A DNA stretch of 64,000 nt from Metabacillus sediminilitoris (lineage in GTDB: Bacteria; Bacillota; Bacilli; Bacillales; Bacillaceae): positions 2,923,501 to 2,987,500 of the forward strand of contig NZ_CP046266.1 of assembly GCF_009720625.1 (NCBI RefSeq). The letters run 5' to 3'. A program made the position numbers and the translations under genes. The notes under the pieces were generated by a model, which saw nothing but the letters and a program-made list of their open reading frames with translations, had not been told where the DNA came from and searched no databases. Below, one piece after another: positions 39,093 to 48,430 of this stretch. Each line of letters opens with the position of its first letter. The stretch's first letter is position 1.

Positions 39093-40457
39093 TTAAAATT
39101 TAGCTTGATAGTTTGTTAGTTCCCAAGTGTGTACAGCAGTACGGTAGCTGTCCCACTCTGATTTCTTAGCTGCAACATACTCACCGAACACATGTTGCCC
39201 AAGTGTTTTAAGACCAATTTCACCATTTACTAATTCTTTAACAGCATCTTCTAAGCTTCCTGGAAGATTTTCAATTCCTAATTCAGCTCGACGCTCTTCC
39301 GTCATATGGAAAATATCTTCATTAATTGAAGCTGTAACTTGTAGATCTTTTTCAATTCCGTCAAGTCCCGCAGCAGCAATGACAGCAAAAGTTAAGTATG
39401 GATTTGCTGATGGATCTGGACAACGTAGTTCAACACGAGTTGCCATACCCTTTTTAGCTGGAATACGAATTAATGCAGAACGGTTAGAAGCCGACCAAGC
39501 AATATAACATGGTGCTTCATATCCCGGAACTAAACGTTTATAAGAGTTTACTAGTGGATTTGTAATAGCCGCAAAACTTTTTACGTTTTCTACTAATCCA
39601 GCAATGAATTTGTAAGCTTCTTCTGATAATTGTAGTTCATCTGTCGGATCATAGAATGCATTTTCACCATCTTTGAAAAATGACATATTAACATGCATAC
39701 CTGAACCATTAATTCCAAAAACAGGTTTTGGCATAAACGATGCATGTAATCCAAATTTTTGAGCGATTGTTTTTACAACCCATTTGTAAGTAGTCGCTAA
39801 GTCTGCCGCACCGAGTGCATCTGCATACTTAAAGTTAATTTCATGTTGTCCTTCTGCCACCTCATGATGTGATGCTTCAATTGTGAAGCCCATTGCTTTC
39901 AAAGCTCGGTAGATCTCTAAACGAACACGCTCACCAAGATCTTTAGGTGATGGTTCGAAATATCCACCATTATCACTTAATTCAATTGTTGGATTTCCAT
40001 TTTCATCCGTTTTGAATAAAAAGAATTCTAATTCAGGACCTACAGAAATTGTATATCCTTTATCTGCTGCACGTTCAACAGTCTTTTTTAATACGTTTCG
40101 AGTATCGCCTTCAAAAGGAGTTCCGTCTGGATTAGCTGCCGAACAAAGGAAACGTGCTTCTGAATATCCTTCTTCAACAGTCCAAGGTAATACTGCAAAC
40201 GTAGAATAGTCTGGAATTAAGTAAAGATCTGATTGATTGATTGGAGAAAATCCTTTAACAGATGATCCGTCAAACATTTGTTTACCTTGAACAACATCAT
40301 CGAATTGCTCAACAGTCACTGTAATACTTTTTAAAATACCCTCTATGTCTACAAATTGAAGATGAATTAATTCAACATTTTTAACATTTATAATTTCTTT
40401 AATTTGTGCTAGTACTTCTGTATCGTTTTTTGCATTTGAAATAACCGCTTCTGCCAT
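39093..40457 (-). CDS. Glutamine synthetase, type I, stand-alone paralogue
   Basis: 454 residues. It makes glutamine from glutamate, ammonia and ATP. All core motifs are present: MFDGSSVKGF (about 60-69), PELEFFLF, ASHHEVAEGQHEINFKYAD, FMPKPVFGINGSGMHVNMSF, NSYKRLVPGYEAPCY and the NRSALIRIP loop. Where B. subtilis GlnA has FVRIEESD with the feedback-control Arg62, this protein reads FSPINQSD. There is no glnR beside it, so it is probably not the housekeeping glnA. The start ATG 40457 has GAGAGG 9 bases upstream. A sigma-A promoter lies at 40504-40532. Confidence 0.9.
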   Translation of the reverse strand: MAEAVISNAKNDTEVLAQIKEIINVKNVELIHLQFVDIEGILKSITVTVEQFDDVVQGKQMFDGSSVKGFSPINQSDLYLIPDYSTFAVLPWTVEEGYSEARFLCSAANPDGTPFEGDTRNVLKKTVERAADKGYTISVGPELEFFLFKTDENGNPTIELSDNGGYFEPSPKDLGERVRLEIYRALKAMGFTIEASHHEVAEGQHEINFKYADALGAADLATTYKWVVKTIAQKFGLHASFMPKPVFGINGSGMHVNMSFFKDGENAFYDPTDELQLSEEAYKFIAGLVENVKSFAAITNPLVNSYKRLVPGYEAPCYIAWSASNRSALIRIPAKKGMATRVELRCPDPSANPYLTFAVIAAAGLDGIEKDLQVTASINEDIFHMTEERRAELGIENLPGSLEDAVKELVNGEIGLKTLGQHVFGEYVAAKKSEWDSYRTAVHTWELTNYQAKF

Positions 40458-40503
40458 GTTAGAAAACCTCTCATTCATATGTCTATTTTTATAACATGGG
40501 TTT

Positions 40504-40532
40504 ATTATATTTAATGTTTGTCGATTTGACAA
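40504..40532 (-). promoter_or_regulatory. Sigma-A promoter of the glutamine synthetase gene
   Basis: TTGTCA (40527-40532) and TATAAT (40504-40509), 17-base spacer on the minus strand, 46 bases before the ATG. Confidence 0.8.
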
Positions 40533-40575
40533 GAGTTTTTCTAGTATATTTTCTGTATTTTTATAATTCTCTAAT

Positions 40576-40589
40576 AGAAAGCGCTTACC
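40576..40589. promoter_or_regulatory. Possible CcpA (cre) site
   Basis: AGAAAGCGCTTACC resembles the catabolite-responsive element consensus TGAAAGCGCTTTCA at 11 of 14 positions. It lies about 45 bases upstream of the -35 of the glutamine synthetase promoter, a position more typical for activation than repression. Confidence 0.3.
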
Positions 40590-40820
40590 TTACCAATAAC
40601 CACTCAATTCTATTAAAATGCATGATAAACGCGTGCATTTTAATGTATAAAAACGAAGATTAATGTATTCTTATTCAAAATGCAGTTCACATGTTTGTAT
40701 GAATCATGCTAATTAACATAAACTAAATCAACGTCTTTCCTCGTAATTAGACAAAAATCTCTCCGAACTCAACTTTTATATGATCAAACAAAACTTTTCA
40801 CCTATTTTTGTTTATTGTGG

Positions 40821-40849
40821 TTTACTTTGTGCAAAATTTAACATATAAT
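40821..40849 (+). promoter_or_regulatory. Promoter of the NAD salvage operon
   Basis: TTTACT (40821-40826), a 17-base spacer and a perfect TATAAT (40844-40849), 60 bases before the first ATG. Confidence 0.65.
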
Positions 40850-40858
40850 CCAATTAAC

Positions 40859-40877
40859 AATTAACAGTTTGTTAATT
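40859..40877. promoter_or_regulatory. Palindromic operator candidate of the NAD operon
   Basis: aattaaca-gtt-tgttaatt, a perfect 8-bp dyad with a 3-base centre, placed 9 bases after the -10 box. This is ideal for repression by the Nudix-wHTH regulator encoded by the first gene (inference). Confidence 0.55.
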
Positions 40878-40908
40878 AATAATTTTAGGTTAATAGGAGC
40901 TCTGTACC

Positions 40909-41688
40909 ATGTCTAATAAAGAAGCTTTAGAAAGTTATGATCAAACACCATTCCGCACACCTGATGGGTACACTTCTGACATTGCTGTTTTTACCATACT
41001 TTCATCAAAGGTTGGTGAATTTAAACCACCGCATATGACATTAATGCTTATGCTAATAAAAAGATCTTTCTATAATGCAGAAGGTCAAGTTAACATTGAA
41101 GCCGGAAAATGGGCATTACCAGGTGGATTTGTACAGCCGGATGAATCAGGATTTGATGCAGCCAAGCGTGAGCTAGAAGAAGAAACAAATGTAAACTGCA
41201 TTCATCTAAAGCACTTTGGGGTATATGATAAACCAGGTAGAGACCCCCGTGGATGGATTATTACGAATGCACACTATGCCATCGTACCTGAACACGAATT
41301 ATCAAGACGTAAAGCAAATGATGATGCAGAAGATGTCAAATTATTTTCCGTTGAAGAAGTTTTAAACCTTGATTTAGCATTTGATCATCAAGAAATTATT
41401 GAAGACGCAATCGCCGTTATTAAACATGATTTACTGCACACAACTGTTGCAAAAAACTTTTTACAGAAACAATTTACGTATTCAGAATTACAAGCAGTAT
41501 TAAAAACTGTTACAAATGATCCTGCTGTTTTAAGTGAACAAGCATTTTCTAGAAAAATCAAAACTCTTCCCTTTATTGAGGAAGTTTCAGGGCAAAAAAC
41601 GCAGCGAACTTCTAAGACCCCTACCCAATTATATCGATTTGCTGATGATATAAATATTGTTAGACCGATTTATACCGCAAGATATTAA
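40909..41688 (+). CDS. Nudix domain / winged-helix protein, NrtR-like regulator of NAD genes
   Basis: 259 residues. The N-terminal half is a Nudix domain with GGFVQPDESGFDAAKRELEE (about 67-86), matching the Nudix box except Asn for the final Gly of REUXEEXGU. The C-terminal half (about 180-255) has FTYSELQAVLK, FSRKIKTLPFIEEVSG and TPTQLYRF, the pattern of the NrtR winged helix. NrtR proteins sense ADP-ribose and repress NAD synthesis genes. Here the protein heads such an operon and a palindrome lies at its promoter. The box looks nearly catalytic, so hydrolase activity is possible too. TAGGAG precedes the ATG. Confidence 0.82.
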   Translation: MSNKEALESYDQTPFRTPDGYTSDIAVFTILSSKVGEFKPPHMTLMLMLIKRSFYNAEGQVNIEAGKWALPGGFVQPDESGFDAAKRELEEETNVNCIHLKHFGVYDKPGRDPRGWIITNAHYAIVPEHELSRRKANDDAEDVKLFSVEEVLNLDLAFDHQEIIEDAIAVIKHDLLHTTVAKNFLQKQFTYSELQAVLKTVTNDPAVLSEQAFSRKIKTLPFIEEVSGQKTQRTSKTPTQLYRFADDINIVRPIYTARY

Positions 41689-41703
41689 GAGGAGGTATTT
41701 AGG

Positions 41704-42252
41704 ATGGTAAAAGCATTAATTAATATTGATTACACAAATGATTTTGTCGCTGATCAAGGTGCATTAACGTGTGGTAAACCCGGACAGGAAATTGAAGGGG
41801 CAATTGTCCGAGTAACAAATGATTTTATTACAAACGGGGATTTTGTTGTATTTGCAATCGATATGCATGAAAACGATGATACATTTCACCCAGAATCCAC
41901 ATTATACCCTCCCCACAATATAAAAAGCACTGAAGGTAGAAATCTATTTGGAAAACTTGCTAATACTTATGAAAAAAATAAAGAAAAAGAGAATGTGTTT
42001 TGGATGGATAAAACTCGCTATAGTGCGTTTGCGGGAACAAATCTTGAAATAAAACTAAGAGAACGTGGAATTACTGAAGTCCACCTTGTTGGTGTTTGTA
42101 CTGATATTTGTGTCCTTCATACAGCTGTTGATGCATATAACAAAGGTTTTTCAATTGTTATACATGAAAATGCAGTTGCAAGCTTTAAAGAGCAAGGTCA
42201 TCTTTGGGCAATAACTCATTTTAAAGCATGTTTAAATGCAAAAGTCGTATAA
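41704..42252 (+). CDS. pncA: Nicotinamidase PncA
   Basis: 182 residues of the isochorismatase-like hydrolase fold. It converts nicotinamide to nicotinate plus ammonia. The catalytic triad is visible: Asp in NIDYTNDF, Lys in DKTRYSAFAG, Cys in GVCTDICVLHTA. GAGGAGG precedes the ATG, 15 bases after the regulator gene. It is the second gene of the salvage operon and feeds PncB directly downstream. Confidence 0.95.
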   Translation: MVKALINIDYTNDFVADQGALTCGKPGQEIEGAIVRVTNDFITNGDFVVFAIDMHENDDTFHPESTLYPPHNIKSTEGRNLFGKLANTYEKNKEKENVFWMDKTRYSAFAGTNLEIKLRERGITEVHLVGVCTDICVLHTAVDAYNKGFSIVIHENAVASFKEQGHLWAITHFKACLNAKVV

Positions 42253-42320
42253 TACTGATTTTATATGTTTAGGTATCCCCATTACTATTTTTTAATTAGA
42301 AACTCTTGGAGGACATTTTT

Positions 42321-43799
42321 ATGAAAAACACTTATAGTGATGATAGTTTAGCGCTTCACACTGATCTTTATCAAATCAATATGACTGAATCATATTGGGA
42401 AGATGATATCCACAACCGTAAAGCGGTATTTGAAGTATATTTTCGAAAGCTTCCGTTTGGAAATGGATATGCTGTTTTCGCCGGACTTGAGAGAATTATT
42501 CAATATCTTAATAATTTTCATTTTAGTGAAACGGACCTCGCCTATTTAAGTGATGAATTAGGCTATGATGAAGATTTTTTATCTTACTTGAAAACCCTTC
42601 GCTTTACTGGAAATGTTTATTCTGTCTTAGAAGGCGAAATGATTTTTGGAAATGAACCAATCGTTCGTATTGAAGCACCACTAGCAGAAGCACAACTAAT
42701 TGAAACTGCAATATTAAATATTGTCAATTATCAAACCTTAATAGCTACGAAAGCGGCAAGAATTAAACAAGTTGCCGGCAACGATACTGTGATGGAATTT
42801 GGAACTCGTCGAGCACAAGAAATGGATGCTGCTATCTGGGGTACTAGGGCTGCATTTATAGGTGGTTTTCAAGCGACATCAAATGTAAGAGCAGGAAAAT
42901 TGTTCGGTATCCCTGTTTCTGGCACACACGCTCATTCTTTTATCCAAGCTTATAAAGATGAATATATTGCTTTCCATAAGTATGCTCGTCGTCATAAGGA
43001 TTGTGTTTTTCTAGTCGACACTTATGACACATTAAAATCAGGTGTTCCAAATGCAATCAGAGTTGCCAAGGAATTAGGAGACAAAATAAACTTTATCGGT
43101 ATTCGTCTTGATAGCGGAGATTTAGCCTACCTCTCAAAAAAGGCAAGAGTTATGTTAGATGAAGCTGGTTTCCAAGATACAAAAATTGTTGCATCAAATG
43201 ATTTAGATGAGAATACAATAATCAATTTAAAATCACAAGATGCAAAAATAGATATTTGGGGGATCGGAACAAAATTAATTACAGCATATGATCAGCCAGC
43301 TCTAGGTGCTGTTTATAAACTCGTTTCAATCGAGAATGAAGATGGACAAATGATTGATACAATTAAAATAAGCGCAAATCCAGAAAAGGTATCGACACCC
43401 GGCCTGAAAAAAGTTTATCGAATTATTAATAGGTTAAATAATAAATCTGAAGGTGACTATATTACTCTCTCCGATGAAAACCCAGAAAGAGAACAAAGAA
43501 TAAAGATGTTTCACCCTGTCCATACTTTCGTCAGTAAATTTGTTACAAATTTTTATGCAAAAGAGCTACATCACAAAATATTTGAAAATGGGAAACTCGT
43601 ATACGATACCCCCTCTTTATTGGAAATGCAAAATTATACACTGGAAAATTTACAATTACTCTGGGATGAATATAAGCGCTCCCTTCACCCTGAAGATTAT
43701 CCAGTAGATTTAAGTCAAGCATGCTGGGATAACAAAATGAAAAATATTAATGAGGTTCAACAAAAGGTTTCAGAGATGATCTCAAGAAATACAAAATGA
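42321..43799 (+). CDS. pncB: Nicotinate phosphoribosyltransferase PncB
   Basis: 492 residues. It makes nicotinate mononucleotide from nicotinate and PRPP, coupled to ATP hydrolysis. Motifs: LHTDLYQINM at the N-terminus (about 12-21), MEFGTRRAQ (about 158-166), SGTHAHSFIQA (about 202-212), FLVDTYDTLKSG and GIRLDSGDL (about 250-258), and GIGTKLITA. The start is at ATG 42321 with TTGGAGG upstream. It is the third gene of the operon. Confidence 0.95.
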   Translation: MKNTYSDDSLALHTDLYQINMTESYWEDDIHNRKAVFEVYFRKLPFGNGYAVFAGLERIIQYLNNFHFSETDLAYLSDELGYDEDFLSYLKTLRFTGNVYSVLEGEMIFGNEPIVRIEAPLAEAQLIETAILNIVNYQTLIATKAARIKQVAGNDTVMEFGTRRAQEMDAAIWGTRAAFIGGFQATSNVRAGKLFGIPVSGTHAHSFIQAYKDEYIAFHKYARRHKDCVFLVDTYDTLKSGVPNAIRVAKELGDKINFIGIRLDSGDLAYLSKKARVMLDEAGFQDTKIVASNDLDENTIINLKSQDAKIDIWGIGTKLITAYDQPALGAVYKLVSIENEDGQMIDTIKISANPEKVSTPGLKKVYRIINRLNNKSEGDYITLSDENPEREQRIKMFHPVHTFVSKFVTNFYAKELHHKIFENGKLVYDTPSLLEMQNYTLENLQLLWDEYKRSLHPEDYPVDLSQACWDNKMKNINEVQQKVSEMISRNTK

Positions 43800-43879
43800 A
43801 GCAATAGATCGATTTATTAATCCGACTTTCTAGTATACTTCGACTTTTTTCGTTATGACCAACATTTTGGAGGAGAACA

Positions 43880-44494
43880 ATGGGGAAAATCGGAATTTAC
43901 GGATCGTCCTTTGATCCAATTACAAATGTACACCTTTGGACTGCAAATACAATCCTGAACAGATGCAAACTTGATCGAGTTATTTTCTTACCTTGTTCAA
44001 GTAAGCGGAGAGATAAAAAAATGCAGATAGAAGATGTTCACCGACTTAATATGCTTCATTTTGCTATTGAGAACAATGAAAAGTTTATTGCTGATGATTA
44101 CGAAATGAACCAAAATGCATGGAATATTTCGACTTACGAAACACTGAAATACTTTAAGAGCAAATATAAACATGATACGATCTATTTTATAATGGGTGCA
44201 GATTTATTAATTGATATCGGAAATGGTAAATGGGGTAATTCAGATCTTTTAGTAAAAGAAAATAAGTTCATTGTCATGGCGAGAAATGGAATTAACATGT
44301 TGAAAGCCATTAGTACTTCTCCGATTTTAAGAAATAATGATGATGGCGAAACATTTCATTTAATTGACAAGGGTCTTGCGATGGAAATAAGTTCCAGCTA
44401 TATCAGAGACGAGTTTTCGTTAGGAGGAGACCCGCGATATCTATTACCTGAAGCGTGTTACAGATATATTAAAGAACAATCCTTATACATTTAG
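43880..44494 (+). CDS. NadD-like nicotinate-nucleotide adenylyltransferase, diverged paralogue
   Basis: 204 residues with the nucleotidyltransferase fold. The N-terminal nucleotide motif, usually GGTFDPxHxGH, reads YGSSFDPITNVHLW here, so the first His is Thr and the Gly is Val, while the second His is kept. The C-terminal ISSSYIRDEF loop is canonical. Position between pncB and nadE implies conversion of nicotinate mononucleotide to deamido-NAD. The usual chromosomal nadD lies elsewhere in Bacillus (with yqeK), so this is probably an extra copy. TTGGAGGAG precedes the ATG. Confidence 0.85.
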   Translation: MGKIGIYGSSFDPITNVHLWTANTILNRCKLDRVIFLPCSSKRRDKKMQIEDVHRLNMLHFAIENNEKFIADDYEMNQNAWNISTYETLKYFKSKYKHDTIYFIMGADLLIDIGNGKWGNSDLLVKENKFIVMARNGINMLKAISTSPILRNNDDGETFHLIDKGLAMEISSSYIRDEFSLGGDPRYLLPEACYRYIKEQSLYI

Positions 44495-44506
44495 GAGGAA
44501 TCAGAA

Positions 44507-45325
44507 ATGAATTTACAAAAACAAATTATGAGCGAATTGCATGTAAAAGAAACAATCGAACCAAAAGAAGAAATAAAAGCTCGAATTACATTTTTAAAAG
44601 ATTACTTAAGAAAAACAGGTGCAAAGGGGTTTGTATTAGGGATTAGCGGCGGTCAAGACTCTTCCCTTGCCGGCCGTCTTGCACAACTTGCTGTAGAGGA
44701 TTTACGTACAGAAGGTTATGATGCTAAATTTATCGCAGTTCGCCTTCCTTACGGGATTCAAAAAGATGAAGATGATGCACAATTAGCATTATCTTTCATT
44801 AAACCTGATAAAAGCATTGCATTTGATATATTGGAAACTGTTGATTCTTTCACTAAAAGCTATAAAGCAACGACTGACGATGCCCTCTCAGACTTTAATA
44901 AAGGGAATGTAAAAGCGAGAGTTCGAATGATCACACAATATGCAGTTGGAGGTCAAAATGGACTCTTAGTTATTGGAACAGACCATGCAGCAGAAGCTGT
45001 TACAGGATTTTTCACAAAATATGGCGATGGTGGAGCTGACCTCCTTCCGCTGACAGGTTTAACAAAACGACAAGGAAAAAGCTTGCTCAAAGAATTAGAT
45101 GCACCTGAGCGATTATATCTCAAGATACCGACAGCAGATTTACTTGATCATACTCCCCTACAAGCTGACGAAACTGAGCTGGGCATTACCTATGATCAAT
45201 TAGATGACTACCTAGAAGGCAAGAAGGTTGAGAAAGAAATTGCTGATAAAATTGAAAATCGCTATTTAATTACTCAACATAAACGTCAACTTCCAGCTTC
45301 TATGTTCGATACTTGGTGGAAATAA
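44507..45325 (+). CDS. nadE: NH3-dependent NAD synthetase NadE
   Basis: 272 residues, the short ammonia-using form with no glutaminase domain. It amidates deamido-NAD to NAD with ATP. The pyrophosphatase P-loop reads [15 protein letters not shown] (about 45-59), and [30 protein letters not shown] and KIPTADLLD follow. TTAGGAGGA precedes the ATG, 12 bases after the adenylyltransferase gene. Last gene of the operon. Confidence 0.96.
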   Translation: MNLQKQIMSELHVKETIEPKEEIKARITFLKDYLRKTGAKGFVLGISGGQDSSLAGRLAQLAVEDLRTEGYDAKFIAVRLPYGIQKDEDDAQLALSFIKPDKSIAFDILETVDSFTKSYKATTDDALSDFNKGNVKARVRMITQYAVGGQNGLLVIGTDHAAEAVTGFFTKYGDGGADLLPLTGLTKRQGKSLLKELDAPERLYLKIPTADLLDHTPLQADETELGITYDQLDDYLEGKKVEKEIADKIENRYLITQHKRQLPASMFDTWWK

Positions 45326-45335
45326 TAAAAAGAAG

Positions 45336-45364
45336 ACCCCGAATGGTTCGCTACCACTCGGGGT
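45336..45364. terminator. Stable hairpin after nadE
   Basis: accccga...tcggggt with inner tggt/acca. GC-rich and stable but without a U-run on the plus strand; an A-rich block precedes it. Confidence 0.45.
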
Positions 45365-45446
45365 AAAATCACAAAAACATAAAAAATAACAATAAACGCA
45401 GTATTGGACGTTCTAAAAAATATAAATATACCAGGAGCGAGCACAC

Positions 45447-45953
45447 ATGAATGAAAGAACAGCTAAAACATGTAAAGAATCACTTGTCATTAAGACTAGC
45501 CGAGTATTCCCGTTGGATACAAATCATCACAATACCCTATTTGGGGGAAAACTTATGAGTTATATAGATGATGTGGCATCCATTTCAGCAGCAAAACACT
45601 CACGCTTTGATGTTGTCACAGCTTCAACAGATTCTGTTGATTTTTTAAGGCCTATTCGGCAAACCGATTCCGTCAGTGTTACATCATATGTTTCATATGT
45701 TGGCCGTTCGTCAATGGAGGTTTTTGTCAAGGTTATTGCGGAGGATTTAAAATCAGGTGATCGCAAGCTTGCAGCAACTTCGTTTTTAACGTTTGTAGCA
45801 TTAAATGAACAAGGGAAACCCGTGCAAGTTCCAAAAGTCATCCCGGAATCTGATGAAGAAATCATGCTGTATAATACGGCACCGCAGAGAACTAAAGTCC
45901 GCCAGGAACGTCGCGAACACAGTGAAGCATTTGCTGCTGTAGTAACATTATGA
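45447..45953 (+). CDS. Acyl-CoA thioester hydrolase, YkhA/YciA-like hotdog protein
   Basis: 168 residues. The HGG-type hotdog motif reads NHHNTLFGGKLMSYIDDVA (about 26-44), followed by TASTDSVDFLRPI and YVGRSSMEVFVKV, the pattern of broad-range acyl-CoA thioesterases of the YciA/YkhA class. The C-terminal tail is charged. CAGGAGCG precedes the ATG. It is a single gene with a terminator at 46010. Confidence 0.88.
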   Translation: MNERTAKTCKESLVIKTSRVFPLDTNHHNTLFGGKLMSYIDDVASISAAKHSRFDVVTASTDSVDFLRPIRQTDSVSVTSYVSYVGRSSMEVFVKVIAEDLKSGDRKLAATSFLTFVALNEQGKPVQVPKVIPESDEEIMLYNTAPQRTKVRQERREHSEAFAAVVTL

Positions 45954-46009
45954 ACTGAGATTTTAATATGTAATAATAAGAGATTTTATCATTAAATCTG
46001 ATAACAAAA

Positions 46010-46056
46010 AGCCAAACTTCTCAAACGATTGCTAATTAGTGAGAATTTGGCTTGCT
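46010..46056 (+). terminator. Terminator after the thioesterase gene
   Basis: agccaaa-cttctca pairs with tgagaa-tttggct around a 16-base loop; U-run weak. Confidence 0.5.
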
Positions 46057-46176
46057 ACACCTTAAATATAGAAGAAAATTTTTTTAAGATTTAACACACG
46101 AGCATTTTTTGAAGACTTACCATTTGAGTGGTTATCCTTCACACTGGAAATAACTAATTTATTCTAATTAGGTTAA

Positions 46177-46638
46177 CTATTTTTCTCCCTTTTCTGCCAG
46201 CTCTTTTACAATCGGTAAGACTTTGTCCCAAATTTCTGCACTTAAATCACGGTACTTCTCTCCATCTTTCATGACAGAAAAATCTCCCTGTAATATATGT
46301 AGTGTCGTTTTAGTTGAATTTCCAATTAATTGAAAGGTAATCCCATCTTCATCAGTAACCTTTGGTCTCTCCTCACTTCTTACATCAAAAACAGTAAAAC
46401 GAAGAAGTTTATTTTTTTCAATAGATGTTACAGCTCCTTCTACAATAACTGTGCCATCCTGCGCTTTCCATAGAACAGAACTGCCTAGTTTCCATTCAGA
46501 CTCTAAACGGAACTGAGGGCCTCCACTTGAAAATTCACTCGCCCAATTTGTTGTATATTCAGGCATGGTGAGAATTTCCCAAATCTTTTCTGCAGGTGTA
46601 TTTATTTCAATTGATTTATCAACAAAAAGCTTTTTCAT
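46177..46638 (-). CDS. SRPBCC-superfamily protein (polyketide cyclase/START-like)
   Basis: 153 residues with a helix-grip fold: SIEINTPAEKIWEILTMPEY (about 9-28), a central beta sheet, and a C-terminal long helix (YRDLSAEIWDKVLPIVKELA). The family binds hydrophobic ligands in a deep cavity; no substrate can be inferred. GGAGGGTAAT precedes the ATG. Monocistronic. Confidence 0.85.
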   Translation of the reverse strand: MKKLFVDKSIEINTPAEKIWEILTMPEYTTNWASEFSSGGPQFRLESEWKLGSSVLWKAQDGTVIVEGAVTSIEKNKLLRFTVFDVRSEERPKVTDEDGITFQLIGNSTKTTLHILQGDFSVMKDGEKYRDLSAEIWDKVLPIVKELAEKGEK

Positions 46639-46805
46639 ATTACCCTCCTATTTTGTATTCATAAAAAATTTATTGTTTGTCTATTATTATACATGGGGGA
46701 AAATCTTCCTTACATATTTAGATACGAAGTTTAATTGAAATTCATTAATTTCACCACAAAACGAAGCTGAAAAAGCTCATTTTTCTGTTATCTTTTTCCA
46801 TAATC

Positions 46806-46835
46806 AAAAGCACCCTAATCAAATTGGGTGCTTTT
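46806..46835. terminator. Terminator of katA
   Basis: A perfect 10-bp stem aaaagcaccc / gggtgctttt, about 70 bases past katA on the minus strand. Confidence 0.8.
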
Positions 46836-46902
46836 AAATGAGAATAAATGAGTATTTATTGAGAATTAAGATAATAATTTTATGATCAACTAATCTAGTA
46901 AA

Positions 46903-48357
46903 TTATTTTACTGCTTCTGGAACAGATAATCCTAATCCTTCAGCAATTCGTGTTCCATATTCCGGGTCTGCTTTATAGAAATGAGCGATTTGACGAAGTT
47001 TAATATCCTCTTTTGTTACAGGCATCATAGCCCCAACAATGTTAGAGACAAGATGTGCACGTTGCTCCTCAGTCATTAAACGATATAGGTCACCAGCTTG
47101 TGTATAGTGATCATTATGATCATAAGTAACACTTTCAGCTACCCCAGTAATAGGAAATGCAGCTTGTTTATCTTCAGGTGATTCAGTTGGACCACCAAAG
47201 CTATTAGGTTCATAGTATACAGACTTACCACCATTACCATCAAAACGCATTTGACCATCACGTTGATAATTTTTTACTTCATTTCTTGCACGGTTGATCG
47301 GAAGGGCTTGGTGATTAGCACCTACACGGTATCGATGTGCATCATGGTATGCGAATAAACGACCTTGAAGCATTTTATCTGGTGAAAAATCAATACCAGG
47401 AACAATTGTACCAGGTGAGAATGTCGCTTGTTCTACTTCTGCAAAGTAGTTTTCTGGATTTCTGTTTAATACCATACGACCAACTTCAATTAATGGATAG
47501 TCTTTTTGTGACCATACTTTTGTTACATCAAATGGGTCAAAACGGTATGTGTTTGCATCTTCTAAAGGCATAATTTGAACATATAATTTCCATGCTGGGA
47601 AATCGCCTTTCTCAATTGAATTAAATAAATCTTCCGTATGATAATCTGGATTTTCTCCTGCGATTTGTGCAGCTACTTCTGGACTGAGGTTTTTAACACC
47701 TTGTTCTGTTTTAAAGTGATATTTGATCCACACACCATCACCCTCGGCATTTGTCCATTTGAATGTATGGCTCCCAAAACCATGCATGTGGCGTAATGTA
47801 GCTGGGATTCCACGATCAGACATTAGAATTGTTACCTGGTGTAAAGACTCTGGAGATAATGACCAGAAATCCCATACAGCAGTTGGATTTTTCAAGTGTG
47901 TTTGTGGATCTCTTTTTTGTGTATGAATAAAGTCAGGAAATTTAATAGCATCTCGAATAAAGAATACTGGTGTATTGTTCCCTACAATATCATAGTTACC
48001 TTCTTCTGTATAAAATTTAACTGAAAATCCGCGTGGGTCACGAACAGTATCTGCTGATCCTAATTCACCAGCTACGGTTGAAAAACGAACAAATAAAGGA
48101 GTCTGCTTTCCTACTTCAGAAAAAAGTGCAGCTTTTGTATATTTTGTCACATCATTTGTTACTTCAAAGTAACCGTGAGCTCCAGCACCTTTCGCATGAA
48201 CAACACGCTCTGGAACACGTTCTCTATTAAAATGTGCTAATTTCTCTAAAAGGTGTACATCTTGTATTAATGTTGGGCCGCGCCCTCCTGCTGTAATTGA
48301 ATTTTGGTTGTCCCCTACAGGAGCACCCCAACTTGTAGTAAGTTTATTATTAGTCAT
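46903..48357 (-). CDS. katA: Heme catalase KatA
   Basis: 484 residues, small-subunit monofunctional catalase that turns H2O2 into water and oxygen. The distal His is in [17 protein letters not shown] (about 51-67), the distal Asn in [15 protein letters not shown], and the proximal heme Tyr in [12 protein letters not shown] (about 335-346). The gene is preceded by an exact PerR-type box (48431-48445). With the manganese catalase at 8173 broken, this is the only intact catalase in the window. Confidence 0.97.
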   Translation of the reverse strand: MTNNKLTTSWGAPVGDNQNSITAGGRGPTLIQDVHLLEKLAHFNRERVPERVVHAKGAGAHGYFEVTNDVTKYTKAALFSEVGKQTPLFVRFSTVAGELGSADTVRDPRGFSVKFYTEEGNYDIVGNNTPVFFIRDAIKFPDFIHTQKRDPQTHLKNPTAVWDFWSLSPESLHQVTILMSDRGIPATLRHMHGFGSHTFKWTNAEGDGVWIKYHFKTEQGVKNLSPEVAAQIAGENPDYHTEDLFNSIEKGDFPAWKLYVQIMPLEDANTYRFDPFDVTKVWSQKDYPLIEVGRMVLNRNPENYFAEVEQATFSPGTIVPGIDFSPDKMLQGRLFAYHDAHRYRVGANHQALPINRARNEVKNYQRDGQMRFDGNGGKSVYYEPNSFGGPTESPEDKQAAFPITGVAESVTYDHNDHYTQAGDLYRLMTEEQRAHLVSNIVGAMMPVTKEDIKLRQIAHFYKADPEYGTRIAEGLGLSVPEAVK

Positions 48358-48394
48358 GTAAAAATCACCTCATAAATTTTTTGAATATGTGTAT

Positions 48395-48423
48395 TATAAT
48401 ATCATCTATTAATTAAAAATCAA
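48395..48423 (-). promoter_or_regulatory. Likely katA promoter
   Basis: TTGATT (48418-48423) upstream of TATTATAAT (minus strand, near 48395-48402); the exact -10 could be TATTAT or TATAAT. The PerR-type box is directly upstream. Confidence 0.5.
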
Positions 48424-48430
48424 TACTTTT

